A stretch of 12,597 nucleotides of DNA, from assembly GCA_045643185.1 (NCBI GenBank), contig JAZUKH010000191.1, forward strand, positions 1 to 12,597, given 5' to 3'. The stretch's first letter is position 1. Every line of letters begins with the position of its first letter. Below the pieces are notes generated by a model. That model searched no databases, was not told the origin of the DNA, and saw only the letters and a list, made by a program, of their open reading frames with translations. Positions 6,375-12,597 of this stretch are shown one piece after another. The position numbers and the translations under genes were made by a program. Source of the DNA: RGIG464 sp045643185. Lineage in GTDB: Bacteria; Myxococcota_A; Bradymonadia; UBA4248.

Positions 6375-7202
6375 CTATCGTTCGCTGGCCTCTTCGACCA
6401 TGCTCAAGATCGATTCGACATCAAACGCGCCCTGGATCTTACGTCCATTCAGATAAAAGGTCGGCGTGGCTTCCACCTGGTTCGTCAACCCTTCCTTTTT
6501 AGAGGCGACGACGGCTTCGCGCACGCCCTTGTCTTGCTGCAACGCCGCAAATTTTTCGGCATCCAGACCAAGTGTTTGAGCCGAAGTCACCAAGCCGTTG
6601 ACCGAAAACTGGTCGAAGTTCTGATACATTTGTAGAAGATACGGCCAGGCCTGTCCAAGTTTGGCCGCAGCTTCGACAGCCAGAGCCGCTTCGGTCGAGT
6701 GTTCGTGAGACTTGATCGGAAACAGGCGCAGATTCAGTGCCACTTTGTCTTTGAGACCAGCCTGTTCCAAGGCTTTTATGAGTTCAGGCACGTAACGCGA
6801 ACAATACGGGCAGCGCCCACACAAGTAGACGCTCAAAACGACTTTAGCCTGGGGATTTCCCCAAACGTGGTCGGGCGTCAACGCGATCTTTGCAGGCGGC
6901 ACAAGGTCGCTCATCGTCATCGCGCGCTGATCGAGCGCGTGTTGGATCTCCTGACTGGTCTTGCCCAACGCAGCCTGGCGACACACTTCGTTGGCCAGAC
7001 GCGTGGCAAGCGTACAGCGCGGCGCCGACGTCAAACATTTCGCGATGGTCTGGTCGCAACAATCGTACAAGTAAGCGCTTGCCAAAGTTTTTTTAGCAAC
7101 GTCCGCAGCGGCGCCGCTCAAACCATCACACAACGGCGTCTGAGCCATCGCCTGACTGCCGAACAAACACATCATCAAGCCCAACAACCATGGGTATTTC
7201 AT
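6375..7202 (-). CDS. Exported DsbA-like thiol:disulfide oxidoreductase
   Basis: Predicted periplasmic thioredoxin-fold enzyme that forms or shuffles disulfide bonds in exported proteins. The start at 7202 gives a clear signal peptide (MKYPWLLGLMMCLFGSQAMA, cleavage after residue 20) and has GAGGGA five bases upstream; the nine residues before it in the open frame are rejected. Residues 108-275 form the DsbA-type domain: active site C131-P-Y-C134 with an extra Cys128 just before it, a helical insert (170-240), and the cis-proline motif ATPTFYLNG (245-253, P247). The N-terminal 25-100 region is helical, with Cys at 25, 48, 49, 56, 63 and 74, and its TLATRLANEVCRQAALGKTSQEI (64-86) resembles the CcmH thiol-reductase helical domain. 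It lies 11 nt after the large Cys-rich lipoprotein gene, a likely substrate. Confidence 0.9.
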   Translation of the reverse strand: MKYPWLLGLMMCLFGSQAMAQTPLCDGLSGAAADVAKKTLASAYLYDCCDQTIAKCLTSAPRCTLATRLANEVCRQAALGKTSQEIQHALDQRAMTMSDLVPPAKIALTPDHVWGNPQAKVVLSVYLCGRCPYCSRYVPELIKALEQAGLKDKVALNLRLFPIKSHEHSTEAALAVEAAAKLGQAWPYLLQMYQNFDQFSVNGLVTSAQTLGLDAEKFAALQQDKGVREAVVASKKEGLTNQVEATPTFYLNGRKIQGAFDVESILSMVEEASER

Positions 7203-7213
7203 ATTGTCCCTCA

Positions 7214-9724
7214 CTAGTTTTGCAAACACGAAGACGAGCGTTGCATATCTTCGTCCTGTCGAATGATATCGCGAATACGGTCGGTCGTCGTTTCACGCTC
7301 AAAGTCCCAAGGCAAAGCCCGGTGATTATCTTCAACCGAATCTGGTCCGTAAAACGAAAGGTCACCGGTCCATTTGAGCGAGACCATCGCGCGGTAATCG
7401 GTAAAATCGTAGTCATCCGCGGAACTCCAACGGCGACTGGCTTTGAACTGAGCGCCAATGCGCACACCGCCCCAGTCTGGCGACCAAACCTGAAGCGTAC
7501 CACGCAATGCCTTATCTTCGCGTGCCACGTTGTTTTCAAAATACCCCGACGAATCGGGATAATCGTCATACGAAAACGCGCCACTGAGTTTGAGCAACAT
7601 GTCGACAGACGGAATTTTGTAATCGAATGCCAAACTGAGATTCACGCCATAAAGGTCGTACATATCGCCGTGTGACAGCCATTGTCGATAGTTGGCGCCC
7701 CAAGTCAACGAAACACCCGCGCCCAAACCATGTCTGCCACCCGCGCCCAAGTCGAGTTCATCGCGCGTCCGCACCTGTTGACGAAACGTGCGATGCCCAT
7801 ACCCGGCAAAAATGTAAAGCCATTTTTGAATCTCAAAATCGAGTTCGAAGCGGTGCGCGGCATAAAAAAGCAGCGGCCCCTGGTCATATTGATCGCCACC
7901 AGCCATGATGAGAAATTCCGGGCTATACCACGCCCCAAATTTGAAGCCATCAAACCGACTGGTCACACCGGCTCGCAGCGACAGATCCACGTAACTGGCA
8001 TCTTTGGCGTCGTCCGAAAAGAGATACTGGCCCTTGGCCGTGCCTTCCAACACCGGGTGAACCTCGCTGGAACGCACGGGATCGAGCGTCAAGCCAACTT
8101 CGCCATCCAAAAAACCACTGCCCAGCGTCTTACCGGCCAACGTTGGATCATTGGGTGAACCGCTCAACGCATTGGAGGCGTAGCCTGTATCCAACGCGAC
8201 TTTCCAAGACAAATTCGGATCATCCTGCACACCCAGCGACGACGATATTGCACGCAGCGCGTTCAGATCACTCGCAGTCATGGACGCTGTTTTTTGAGCC
8301 TCACCCAGCGACGTCTTCGCGTCGTCATTTCGCGCGGCCGCCATCTGGTTAAACGCCCGAACGAGTGCTAACCGCCCCGTCATGGCAGCGTTTTCGCACG
8401 TCGTTTGTTTTTGCAGCGTCAACTCGGCTTCGTCGGGCATCGCGAGCTGGATCTGGCACCACGCGATCCACGCCGTGGTCTCACAATCGTCCGGTGCCTG
8501 CCCCAAAACGGCGTTAAGCGTGCGAAGCGCCCAGGCATAATTGCCCGCTTTGGCATAGGCGACACCAAGGTCACGCATCACCTCCAAATCATCGGCACGA
8601 CAGGCGCGCACAGCTTTGAACGCCTCGACCGCTTCCTGCGCATGGTCAGGATCAACGAGCCATTGACGCGCCTCCTGAAGGCGCGCCTCTACGTCAGCAC
8701 AACCGTCCCAAACTTGCGCGACACTGGGTCGACCAGCATCCGCCAACAGGTCGTTCGTCGAAGGCACCCAGGCCAACAAACGCTCGTCGGGACCAACCAA
8801 CCAGGCGAGTGGCGGAACGTCGTCGTTTGGCTCCTCTGGATCACGCACCGGTTCCAACGCGTCCTCCGCGTCAGCGGCGTCCGACGCTTCATCAAGCGGC
8901 AAAGTCTTCATTTCACCATCGGCACAACACCGAAAACCGATCGACAGCGGCGTCCAGGTCGTCGGCACGTAGGTACAACGATGGTTGCCTTCCGAATCCA
9001 CACAGTTGTAGGCGCCGCCACGAGCGGTCTTGGCAGATCCATCTGCCGTATGTTCCCACAAATTGCCGTTCAGGTCATAAACGCCCCAGCCATTTTCACA
9101 GGCTTCAAAGCTCCCCGTCGGCGTCAAATGAAAGCCAGACCGACCAAACGTATCCAGGCTGTTGCAGATCTGCGGGTCATATTGGTCGCCATAGGCATAA
9201 ACCGTGTTTTCGGCGCCATGACAAGAAAATTCCCACTCAGTCGCCGTGCAGAGGCGCTTACCAGCCGCCTCGCACGCGGCTTTCGCGGTCGCGTTGTTGT
9301 CGCCGACCTGCCAAGGCATCACACCTTTGCGCGAGACGGCCATCGTCGAATCGGTCCCCATGCTCGTATCGGTGGCATCGGGACGCGACGCCTCATATCG
9401 ATCCATGCAATAGGCGTCGTGAATCGCCGCCATGCCATCGGGACACACAAGCTGCGTGACGGGCGTCGGCTTGGGATCGACGGGATCGACAGGGTCGGCA
9501 GGATCGACAGGGTCGGCCGGTTTCGGCTTGATCTGACAAACGTGATGTTGACACACAAACCCAGTGCCGCACTCGTCATCATTAACGCATCGGTATTCAC
9601 ATGTGCCGACCGAATTACAAACCATGTCTGCGTCACAGTCTTCCTGACGATAACAACGCTCTTCCGGCGAACAACCAAGTGCCAAAAGTGCCAAACTCAG
9701 GCATACCAACAACCTGTTTTGCAT
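7214..9724 (-). CDS. Multidomain lipoprotein: Cys-rich repeats, SUMF1-like, TPR, beta-barrel-like
   Basis: An 836-residue exported protein with an unusual domain order. Signal peptide with lipobox A-L-G-C, Cys18. Residues 24-63 are a Cys-rich pair of CxxxxxC-type units (CYRQEDCDADMVC, CVNDDECGTGFVC). Residues 66-90 are a Pro-Asp linker (DPVDPADPVDP). Residues 94-270 are a SUMF1/formylglycine-enzyme-like domain: CPDGMAAIHDAYCMDRYEAS, GKRLCTATEWEF, GVYDLNGNLWEHTAD, ARGGAYNC (C241), GFRCC. One Cys lines up with the copper-binding pair of true formylglycine enzymes; the second is not at the expected spacing, so catalysis is doubtful. An acidic linker (280-303) follows, then TPR-like helices (about 345-490), then about 12 amphipathic aromatic-rich strands (505-790) typical of outer-membrane barrels, and a charged tail. 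The ATG has AAAGGAC upstream. First gene of the envelope cluster. Confidence 0.88.
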   Translation of the reverse strand: MQNRLLVCLSLALLALGCSPEERCYRQEDCDADMVCNSVGTCEYRCVNDDECGTGFVCQHHVCQIKPKPADPVDPADPVDPVDPKPTPVTQLVCPDGMAAIHDAYCMDRYEASRPDATDTSMGTDSTMAVSRKGVMPWQVGDNNATAKAACEAAGKRLCTATEWEFSCHGAENTVYAYGDQYDPQICNSLDTFGRSGFHLTPTGSFEACENGWGVYDLNGNLWEHTADGSAKTARGGAYNCVDSEGNHRCTYVPTTWTPLSIGFRCCADGEMKTLPLDEASDAADAEDALEPVRDPEEPNDDVPPLAWLVGPDERLLAWVPSTNDLLADAGRPSVAQVWDGCADVEARLQEARQWLVDPDHAQEAVEAFKAVRACRADDLEVMRDLGVAYAKAGNYAWALRTLNAVLGQAPDDCETTAWIAWCQIQLAMPDEAELTLQKQTTCENAAMTGRLALVRAFNQMAAARNDDAKTSLGEAQKTASMTASDLNALRAISSSLGVQDDPNLSWKVALDTGYASNALSGSPNDPTLAGKTLGSGFLDGEVGLTLDPVRSSEVHPVLEGTAKGQYLFSDDAKDASYVDLSLRAGVTSRFDGFKFGAWYSPEFLIMAGGDQYDQGPLLFYAAHRFELDFEIQKWLYIFAGYGHRTFRQQVRTRDELDLGAGGRHGLGAGVSLTWGANYRQWLSHGDMYDLYGVNLSLAFDYKIPSVDMLLKLSGAFSYDDYPDSSGYFENNVAREDKALRGTLQVWSPDWGGVRIGAQFKASRRWSSADDYDFTDYRAMVSLKWTGDLSFYGPDSVEDNHRALPWDFERETTTDRIRDIIRQDEDMQRSSSCLQN

Positions 9725-9735
9725 TCAAACGTCCT

Positions 9736-9774
9736 TTATTTATAACACTCTTGCTTGAGACACAGACTAAACAT
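9736..9774 (-). CDS. Possible 12-residue leader peptide upstream of the large lipoprotein gene
   Basis: A short frame encoding MFSLCLKQECYK starts at an ATG preceded by a textbook ribosome binding site, GGAGG, with a 5-base gap (9780-9784). Its TAA stop overlaps the AAAGGAC ribosome binding site of the large lipoprotein gene, whose ATG is 11 bases beyond. A hairpin (9790-9804) precedes it. The arrangement would let translation of the peptide control access to the downstream start, as in leader-peptide regulation; the two cysteines hint at a link to cysteine supply. There is no independent proof that it is translated. Confidence 0.35.
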   Translation of the reverse strand: MFSLCLKQECYK

Positions 9775-9789
9775 CGTCACCTCCGTGAG

Positions 9790-9804
9790 CGCAGTTTGTC
9801 TGCG
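9790..9804 (-). promoter_or_regulatory. Leader hairpin before lipoprotein operon
   Basis: CGCAG and CTGCG (9790-9794, 9800-9804) form a 5-bp stem with a 5-base loop, ending six bases before the GGAGG ribosome binding site of the short upstream frame. It is too short and lacks a T tract to be a terminator, so a role in the mRNA leader is more likely. Confidence 0.3.
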
Positions 9805-9856
9805 TCCAAGTCGTTCAAACAGAACCTTAATACCACATTTGATGGGTCTACTCGCG

Positions 9857-9870
9857 GGCTTTATAAAGCC
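9857..9870. promoter_or_regulatory. 14-bp perfect palindrome GGCTTTATAAAGCC
   Basis: A perfect palindrome lies between the end of the acetyltransferase gene and the start of the large lipoprotein gene. It could be a dimeric-regulator operator for the envelope cluster. A terminator for the acetyltransferase is less likely, because no T tract follows. Apart from this, the hairpin and the short frame, the 174-base gap shows no clear promoter. Confidence 0.35.
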
Positions 9871-9898
9871 AAAGCACTAACTCGCCATGAGCCAAGTT

Positions 9899-10435
9899 TT
9901 AAACATAGCGATTGAGCTTATCGAATTCAAATCGCCGAAACGCCGCGATCTGTGCCATAGACCAACGACCATGGGTCATGAGCGAGAGATCCAGGGGTTC
10001 AGGCGTGTATTGATCCACAGGATAATGAAAGACCATGGAATTGAGGATCAGATCATGGCGCTCATAAAAATGCACACGGCGCCATTTGGATGACGAATCC
10101 GGCGTTTCGACATGCAAAGCGAGCGCAGGATGTTCAGCCAAAAACTGCGTCAAAAGCGCCTCGCCGAGTCCTTGACCACGTTTATCCGGCCTCACCGCAA
10201 AATGCTCCAAATAAACAAAATTCGGCGTCGACCAATACCACATGACGGCAATGTACTCGTCATTCGAACAAAAAACGAGTGGATGATAGGCTTCCCCAGC
10301 CAAACACAGTCTTTTCATCGAAGCAAGTGAACGGTGTTCACTGACCGGAAACGTCGCATCAAACCACGGCCACACGTTTTCTATGATCTCTGTGCGCCGT
10401 CTTTCATTCAGCTGACTCAAATCTACCCTATTCAC
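9899..10435 (-). CDS. GNAT family N-acetyltransferase
   Basis: A 178-residue acetyltransferase that should transfer acetyl from acetyl-CoA to an unknown amine. The GNAT fold is visible: strand YIAVMWYWST (61-70), strand YLEHFAV (75-81), and acetyl-CoA motif A VRPDKRGQGLGEALL (81-95) with the R-x-x-G-x-G signature at R86, G89 and G91. A motif-B-like region follows with strand ALALHVETP (104-112) and helix/turn RRVHFYERHDL (119-129). The C-terminal 35 residues extend past the core. No membrane or signal sequence. The start is GTG at 10435 with a GAGGGGAAG site just upstream; no better ATG is present before motif A. It is a lone gene, bounded upstream by a terminator and flanked by an inverted-repeat region that may control it. 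The substrate cannot be deduced. Confidence 0.87.
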   Translation of the reverse strand: MNRVDLSQLNERRRTEIIENVWPWFDATFPVSEHRSLASMKRLCLAGEAYHPLVFCSNDEYIAVMWYWSTPNFVYLEHFAVRPDKRGQGLGEALLTQFLAEHPALALHVETPDSSSKWRRVHFYERHDLILNSMVFHYPVDQYTPEPLDLSLMTHGRWSMAQIAAFRRFEFDKLNRYV

Positions 10436-10472
10436 TTCTTCCCCTCACCTCAAGACAACCTACTCGCCGTCT

Positions 10473-10495
10473 GAACTTGGGTTCTATCACAGAAC
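10473..10495. promoter_or_regulatory. Overlapping GAAC/GTTC inverted repeats, LexA-like box
   Basis: GAAC-N4-GTTC (10473-10484) matches the half-sites and spacing of the Gram-positive LexA/DinR box, and a second inverted repeat, GTTCT-N5-AGAAC (10481-10495), overlaps it. Both lie about 38-60 bases upstream of the acetyltransferase start, where a repressor would act. Whether this organism's LexA reads this motif is unknown. Confidence 0.3.
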
Positions 10496-10520
10496 AAGAA
10501 AGCCCGCCATGTGGCGGGCT
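10490..10520 (-). terminator. Intrinsic terminator of the ABC exporter gene
   Basis: AGCCCGCCA (10501-10509) and TGGCGGGCT (10512-10520) form a perfect 9-bp GC-rich stem with a two-base apical gap. On the minus strand it is followed by a T-rich tract (TTCTTGTTCT). It lies 22 bases after the exporter stop and upstream of the acetyltransferase, separating the two transcripts. Confidence 0.9.
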
Positions 10521-10542
10521 TAACCGATAACAGTCTGACTGA

Positions 10543-12432
10543 CTAGTCACCTAGAATGTAATAATCGTCGCGTTTTTCATCAAATTCAGGATCGGTACCG
10601 GGCATGAAGTCGATCTTGCCATCGCCATCGATGTCGAAGGTCTGAGCGAGTTTGACGATGTTCAACGAACGGGCAGACGCATCAAAAATGTCGTGATAGA
10701 CACCTTTTTGTTTGTACAGTTCTTCGTGTTTACCGTGTTCAACGATCTGCCCCTGTTTCATGGCATAGATGATATCCGCATCAATGATCTGCGAAATACT
10801 ATGTGAAATGATAACGACCGTACGGTTTTTCTTGATCGCGTCGATGCTGTTTTTGATCTGTTCAGTTGCAATGGCGTCGAGTGATGCCGTCGGTTCATCG
10901 AGGAACAAAATGGGCGGATTCTTTAAGAATATACGGGCAATTGCGATACGCTGCTGCTGGCCGCCGGAAAGCTGCGTCGCAAGCGTTTCAAACTGTTTCG
11001 GCTGTTCCATGATCTGGTCGTAAATACAGGCGTCCTTGGCTGCCTGGATCACTTCATCATGCGTCGCCCCCGGACGACCATAAAGAATGTTTTCCTCGAT
11101 CGTGCCTTCAAAAATGTGGTTTTTCTGCATGACGATACCGACATTTTCACGCAAAAACTCCGTATCGATATCGTTCAATTCCACACCACCCAAAGTGATG
11201 GAACCACAATCCGGGGCATAGAACTTGTCGAGCAGGTTGATCAACGTCGTCTTACCGGCACCCGAAAGACCAACCAGTGCCGTGATCTTACCTTTTTCGA
11301 TCGTCAAATTAATGTCTTTCAAGGCTTTGGGACCATTCGGATAGGTGAAATCGACATTTTTAACCACGAACGTCGAATCGAACGCTTCCATTTTGGCTTC
11401 GCCACGATCTTCGATCTCATGATCCGCCTTAATGACATCAAAATACCCTTCGGAATAGACGAGCGCATCATTCATATCATCGTAAATACGGTGCAACTGA
11501 CGGATCGGCGAAGACACGTTGTTATAAAGCATGATCTGCATCATGATCGAGCCGACAGACATCTCACCCTGAATAACCAAATAGGATGAAACAATAATGA
11601 TAATGACCACACCGATCTGTTCAACAAACGATTTCAAGCTATCAAAACCAAACCCGGTCGTGCTGGTCTTAAGCTGGTTTTCGGTGATCTGATCCTGCAG
11701 ATCATACTGTTTCTTTGCCTCAATGGGCTCACGGTTAAACGACTTAATAACCGAGATCGACTGAATGAGGTTCAGCATCGAGTGGTTCTTGGACTCACGA
11801 TACTGTCTATGATTCTCTCGCCAACCACGCAGTTTTTTGCCCTGAACGATCGTGATCGCAAAAAAGACCGGAATAATGACTAGGGCGATGCCGCCAATGA
11901 CGACACTCTCACGGAACATGAGGAAGAGCGCCAAAACAGCATTGGCCACGAGAGGCAAAATATCCAAAAAGAAGTTATTCACGAGGCGCGTCAAGCTCTC
12001 GACGCCGCGATCGATACGCGTCTGAAGTTTGCCCGCATCGTTATCTTTTGCGCCAAAAAACGACATACGATAGGTCAAAATTCGATCGACCGCTTTCAAC
12101 GCAAGGCTTTTTGAGATGGAAATACGCAATTTCGCGCCCAAATAGCGCTGACAGAAGTTGAACAGAGCAACCAAAATTTCCTTGCCAAGCAAAATGCCCG
12201 TGATCCAGGCCAGAATCGTGAAACCTTCCTGCAATTCTGGATTGGCCAGCATATTGTTGACCGAGTCAACGGCATATTGAAGCACAAAAGCGTTGACCTG
12301 CGCCAGGCCTGCGCCAAGCATCGTCAAACACAGCGTCAAAATAATGATCCCCTTGTAGGGGCTCACATAAGGAATGAGATTTTTATATATCTCATAAAAC
12401 GACATGGGTTTCTTTTCTTTTTCTTCGCTCAT
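10543..12432 (-). CDS. ABC exporter (fused membrane and ATPase domains) with EF-hand-like tail
   Basis: A 629-residue type I ABC half-transporter that should work as a homodimer, or as a heterodimer with a partner not seen here, exporting an unknown substrate from the inner membrane. Residues 20-325 contain about six membrane helices; the rest is the ATPase: Walker A GLSGAGKTT (388-396), Q-loop Q436, signature LSGGQ (488-492), Walker B ILFLDEP (508-514), D-loop SLDA (517-520) and H-loop H544. All catalytic residues are intact. After the usual domain end (about 590) it carries an extra 40 residues with a calcium-loop motif DIDGDGKIDF (600-609), of the form DxDxDGxI found in EF-hands and dockerins, followed by an acidic stretch. 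This tail is unusual for an ABC exporter. The ATG lacks a strong ribosome binding site. It is the last gene before the window edge and has its own terminator. Confidence 0.95.
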   Translation of the reverse strand: MSEEKEKKPMSFYEIYKNLIPYVSPYKGIIILTLCLTMLGAGLAQVNAFVLQYAVDSVNNMLANPELQEGFTILAWITGILLGKEILVALFNFCQRYLGAKLRISISKSLALKAVDRILTYRMSFFGAKDNDAGKLQTRIDRGVESLTRLVNNFFLDILPLVANAVLALFLMFRESVVIGGIALVIIPVFFAITIVQGKKLRGWRENHRQYRESKNHSMLNLIQSISVIKSFNREPIEAKKQYDLQDQITENQLKTSTTGFGFDSLKSFVEQIGVVIIIIVSSYLVIQGEMSVGSIMMQIMLYNNVSSPIRQLHRIYDDMNDALVYSEGYFDVIKADHEIEDRGEAKMEAFDSTFVVKNVDFTYPNGPKALKDINLTIEKGKITALVGLSGAGKTTLINLLDKFYAPDCGSITLGGVELNDIDTEFLRENVGIVMQKNHIFEGTIEENILYGRPGATHDEVIQAAKDACIYDQIMEQPKQFETLATQLSGGQQQRIAIARIFLKNPPILFLDEPTASLDAIATEQIKNSIDAIKKNRTVVIISHSISQIIDADIIYAMKQGQIVEHGKHEELYKQKGVYHDIFDASARSLNIVKLAQTFDIDGDGKIDFMPGTDPEFDEKRDDYYILGD

Positions 12433-12466
12433 TTTTCATTCAATCGTGTTTTCACACATCAAGTGC

Positions 12467-12529
12467 TTACGATATTTCATCGTAAACGTTTATTTAATAA
12501 TTCTGAATTGCCGATATAAAACGTTTTAT
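12467..12529. promoter_or_regulatory. Cluster of palindromes upstream of the ABC exporter
   Basis: Three dyads lie in the AT-rich 165-base region before the exporter: TTACGAT-N5-ATCGTAA (12467-12485), TAAACGTTTA (12483-12492) and ATAAAACGTTTTAT (12516-12529). The last two share an AAACGTTT core and have centres 35 bases apart, as paired operator sites often do. They probably bind a regulator of the exporter or of a divergent gene beyond the window. I see no convincing -35/-10 pair. Confidence 0.4.
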
Positions 12530-12544
12530 GAACATTTAATTTTG

Positions 12545-12593
12545 AGGGGGAAGTCTCCCCCTACGCGGCTATTGGCATTCGCCAATACGCCGC
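12545..12593. repeat. REP-like palindromic element related to the 1.7-kb cluster
   Basis: Two hairpins. The first is a 7-bp stem, AGGGGGA with TCCCCCT, around an AGTC loop (12545-12562). The second (12565-12593) has outer stem GCGGC/GCCGC, inner stem TATTGGC/GCCAATA, loop ATTC and one bulged C. Read on the minus strand the second has the same plan as the units at 1683-1799: outer GC stem, bulged G, TAT-starting stem, GC closing a four-base loop beginning with G. In both places a G-rich tract adjoins the hairpins on the same side. Confidence 0.7.
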
Positions 12594-12597
12594 TACC

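Noticed and set aside
8405..9745. 446-codon plus-strand frame opposite the large lipoprotein gene
   Set aside because: It is a shadow: the minus-strand frame has a signal peptide and recognisable domains, while the antisense translation is Arg/His/Thr-rich with no known motif.
9857..9870. Terminator of the acetyltransferase gene
   Set aside because: The palindrome has no T tract on the minus strand; kept only as a possible operator.

Overview
The window looks like chromosomal DNA of a Gram-negative, Myxococcota/Bradymonadota-type bacterium. This is inferred from gene style: a eukaryotic-like Ser/Thr kinase, Cys-rich lipoproteins, a SUMF1-type lipoprotein carrying Cys-rich and Pro-Asp repeats, and an outer-membrane-barrel-like domain. 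Several housekeeping genes (a manganese-type CDF exporter, a pyridoxamine kinase, a DUF4491 membrane protein) are of types I associate with gut Firmicutes/Bacteroidetes. That suggests a host-associated lineage with imported genes, but no marker gene is present to settle the taxonomy.

Layout. Plus strand, 1-1.7 kb: the 3' part of a DUF3592-like gene followed 6 nt later by a soluble Ser/Thr protein kinase. A convergent gap (1.68-1.87 kb) holds three palindromic REP-like hairpins; a fourth, structurally related one lies at the far end of the window. All remaining genes are on the minus strand. Read in the direction of transcription, from high to low coordinates, they are: a type I ABC exporter with a C-terminal EF-hand-like calcium loop (10.5-12.4 kb), ended by a strong intrinsic terminator; a GNAT acetyltransferase (9.9-10.4 kb); a four-gene envelope cluster (5.4-9.7 kb) made of an 836-aa lipoprotein (Cys-rich, SUMF1, TPR, beta-barrel), a DsbA-like oxidoreductase, an ankyrin-repeat protein and a Cys-rich lipoprotein; a DUF4097 lipoprotein with a DUF4491 membrane protein (4.1-5.3 kb); a pyridoxamine kinase with its own terminator; and a CDF metal exporter.

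Working together. The tight spacing (11 nt, 35 nt, 8-nt overlap) of the envelope cluster suggests one transcript. The DsbA-like protein could form the many disulfides of the two Cys-rich lipoproteins that flank it. A 12-residue upstream ORF with a strong ribosome binding site and a hairpin precede the large lipoprotein gene and may control it. The kinase and its upstream neighbour end in similar beta-rich modules and may form a signalling pair.

Most notable: the SUMF1-TPR-barrel fusion, the ABC exporter with an EF-hand-like tail, and the covarying REP-like element family. Three start codons were moved downstream of the longest reading frame on the basis of ribosome binding sites or signal peptides (pyridoxamine kinase, DUF4097 lipoprotein, DsbA-like protein). 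A fourth (CDF) was moved on the basis of an overlapping terminator and the family's usual N-terminus.
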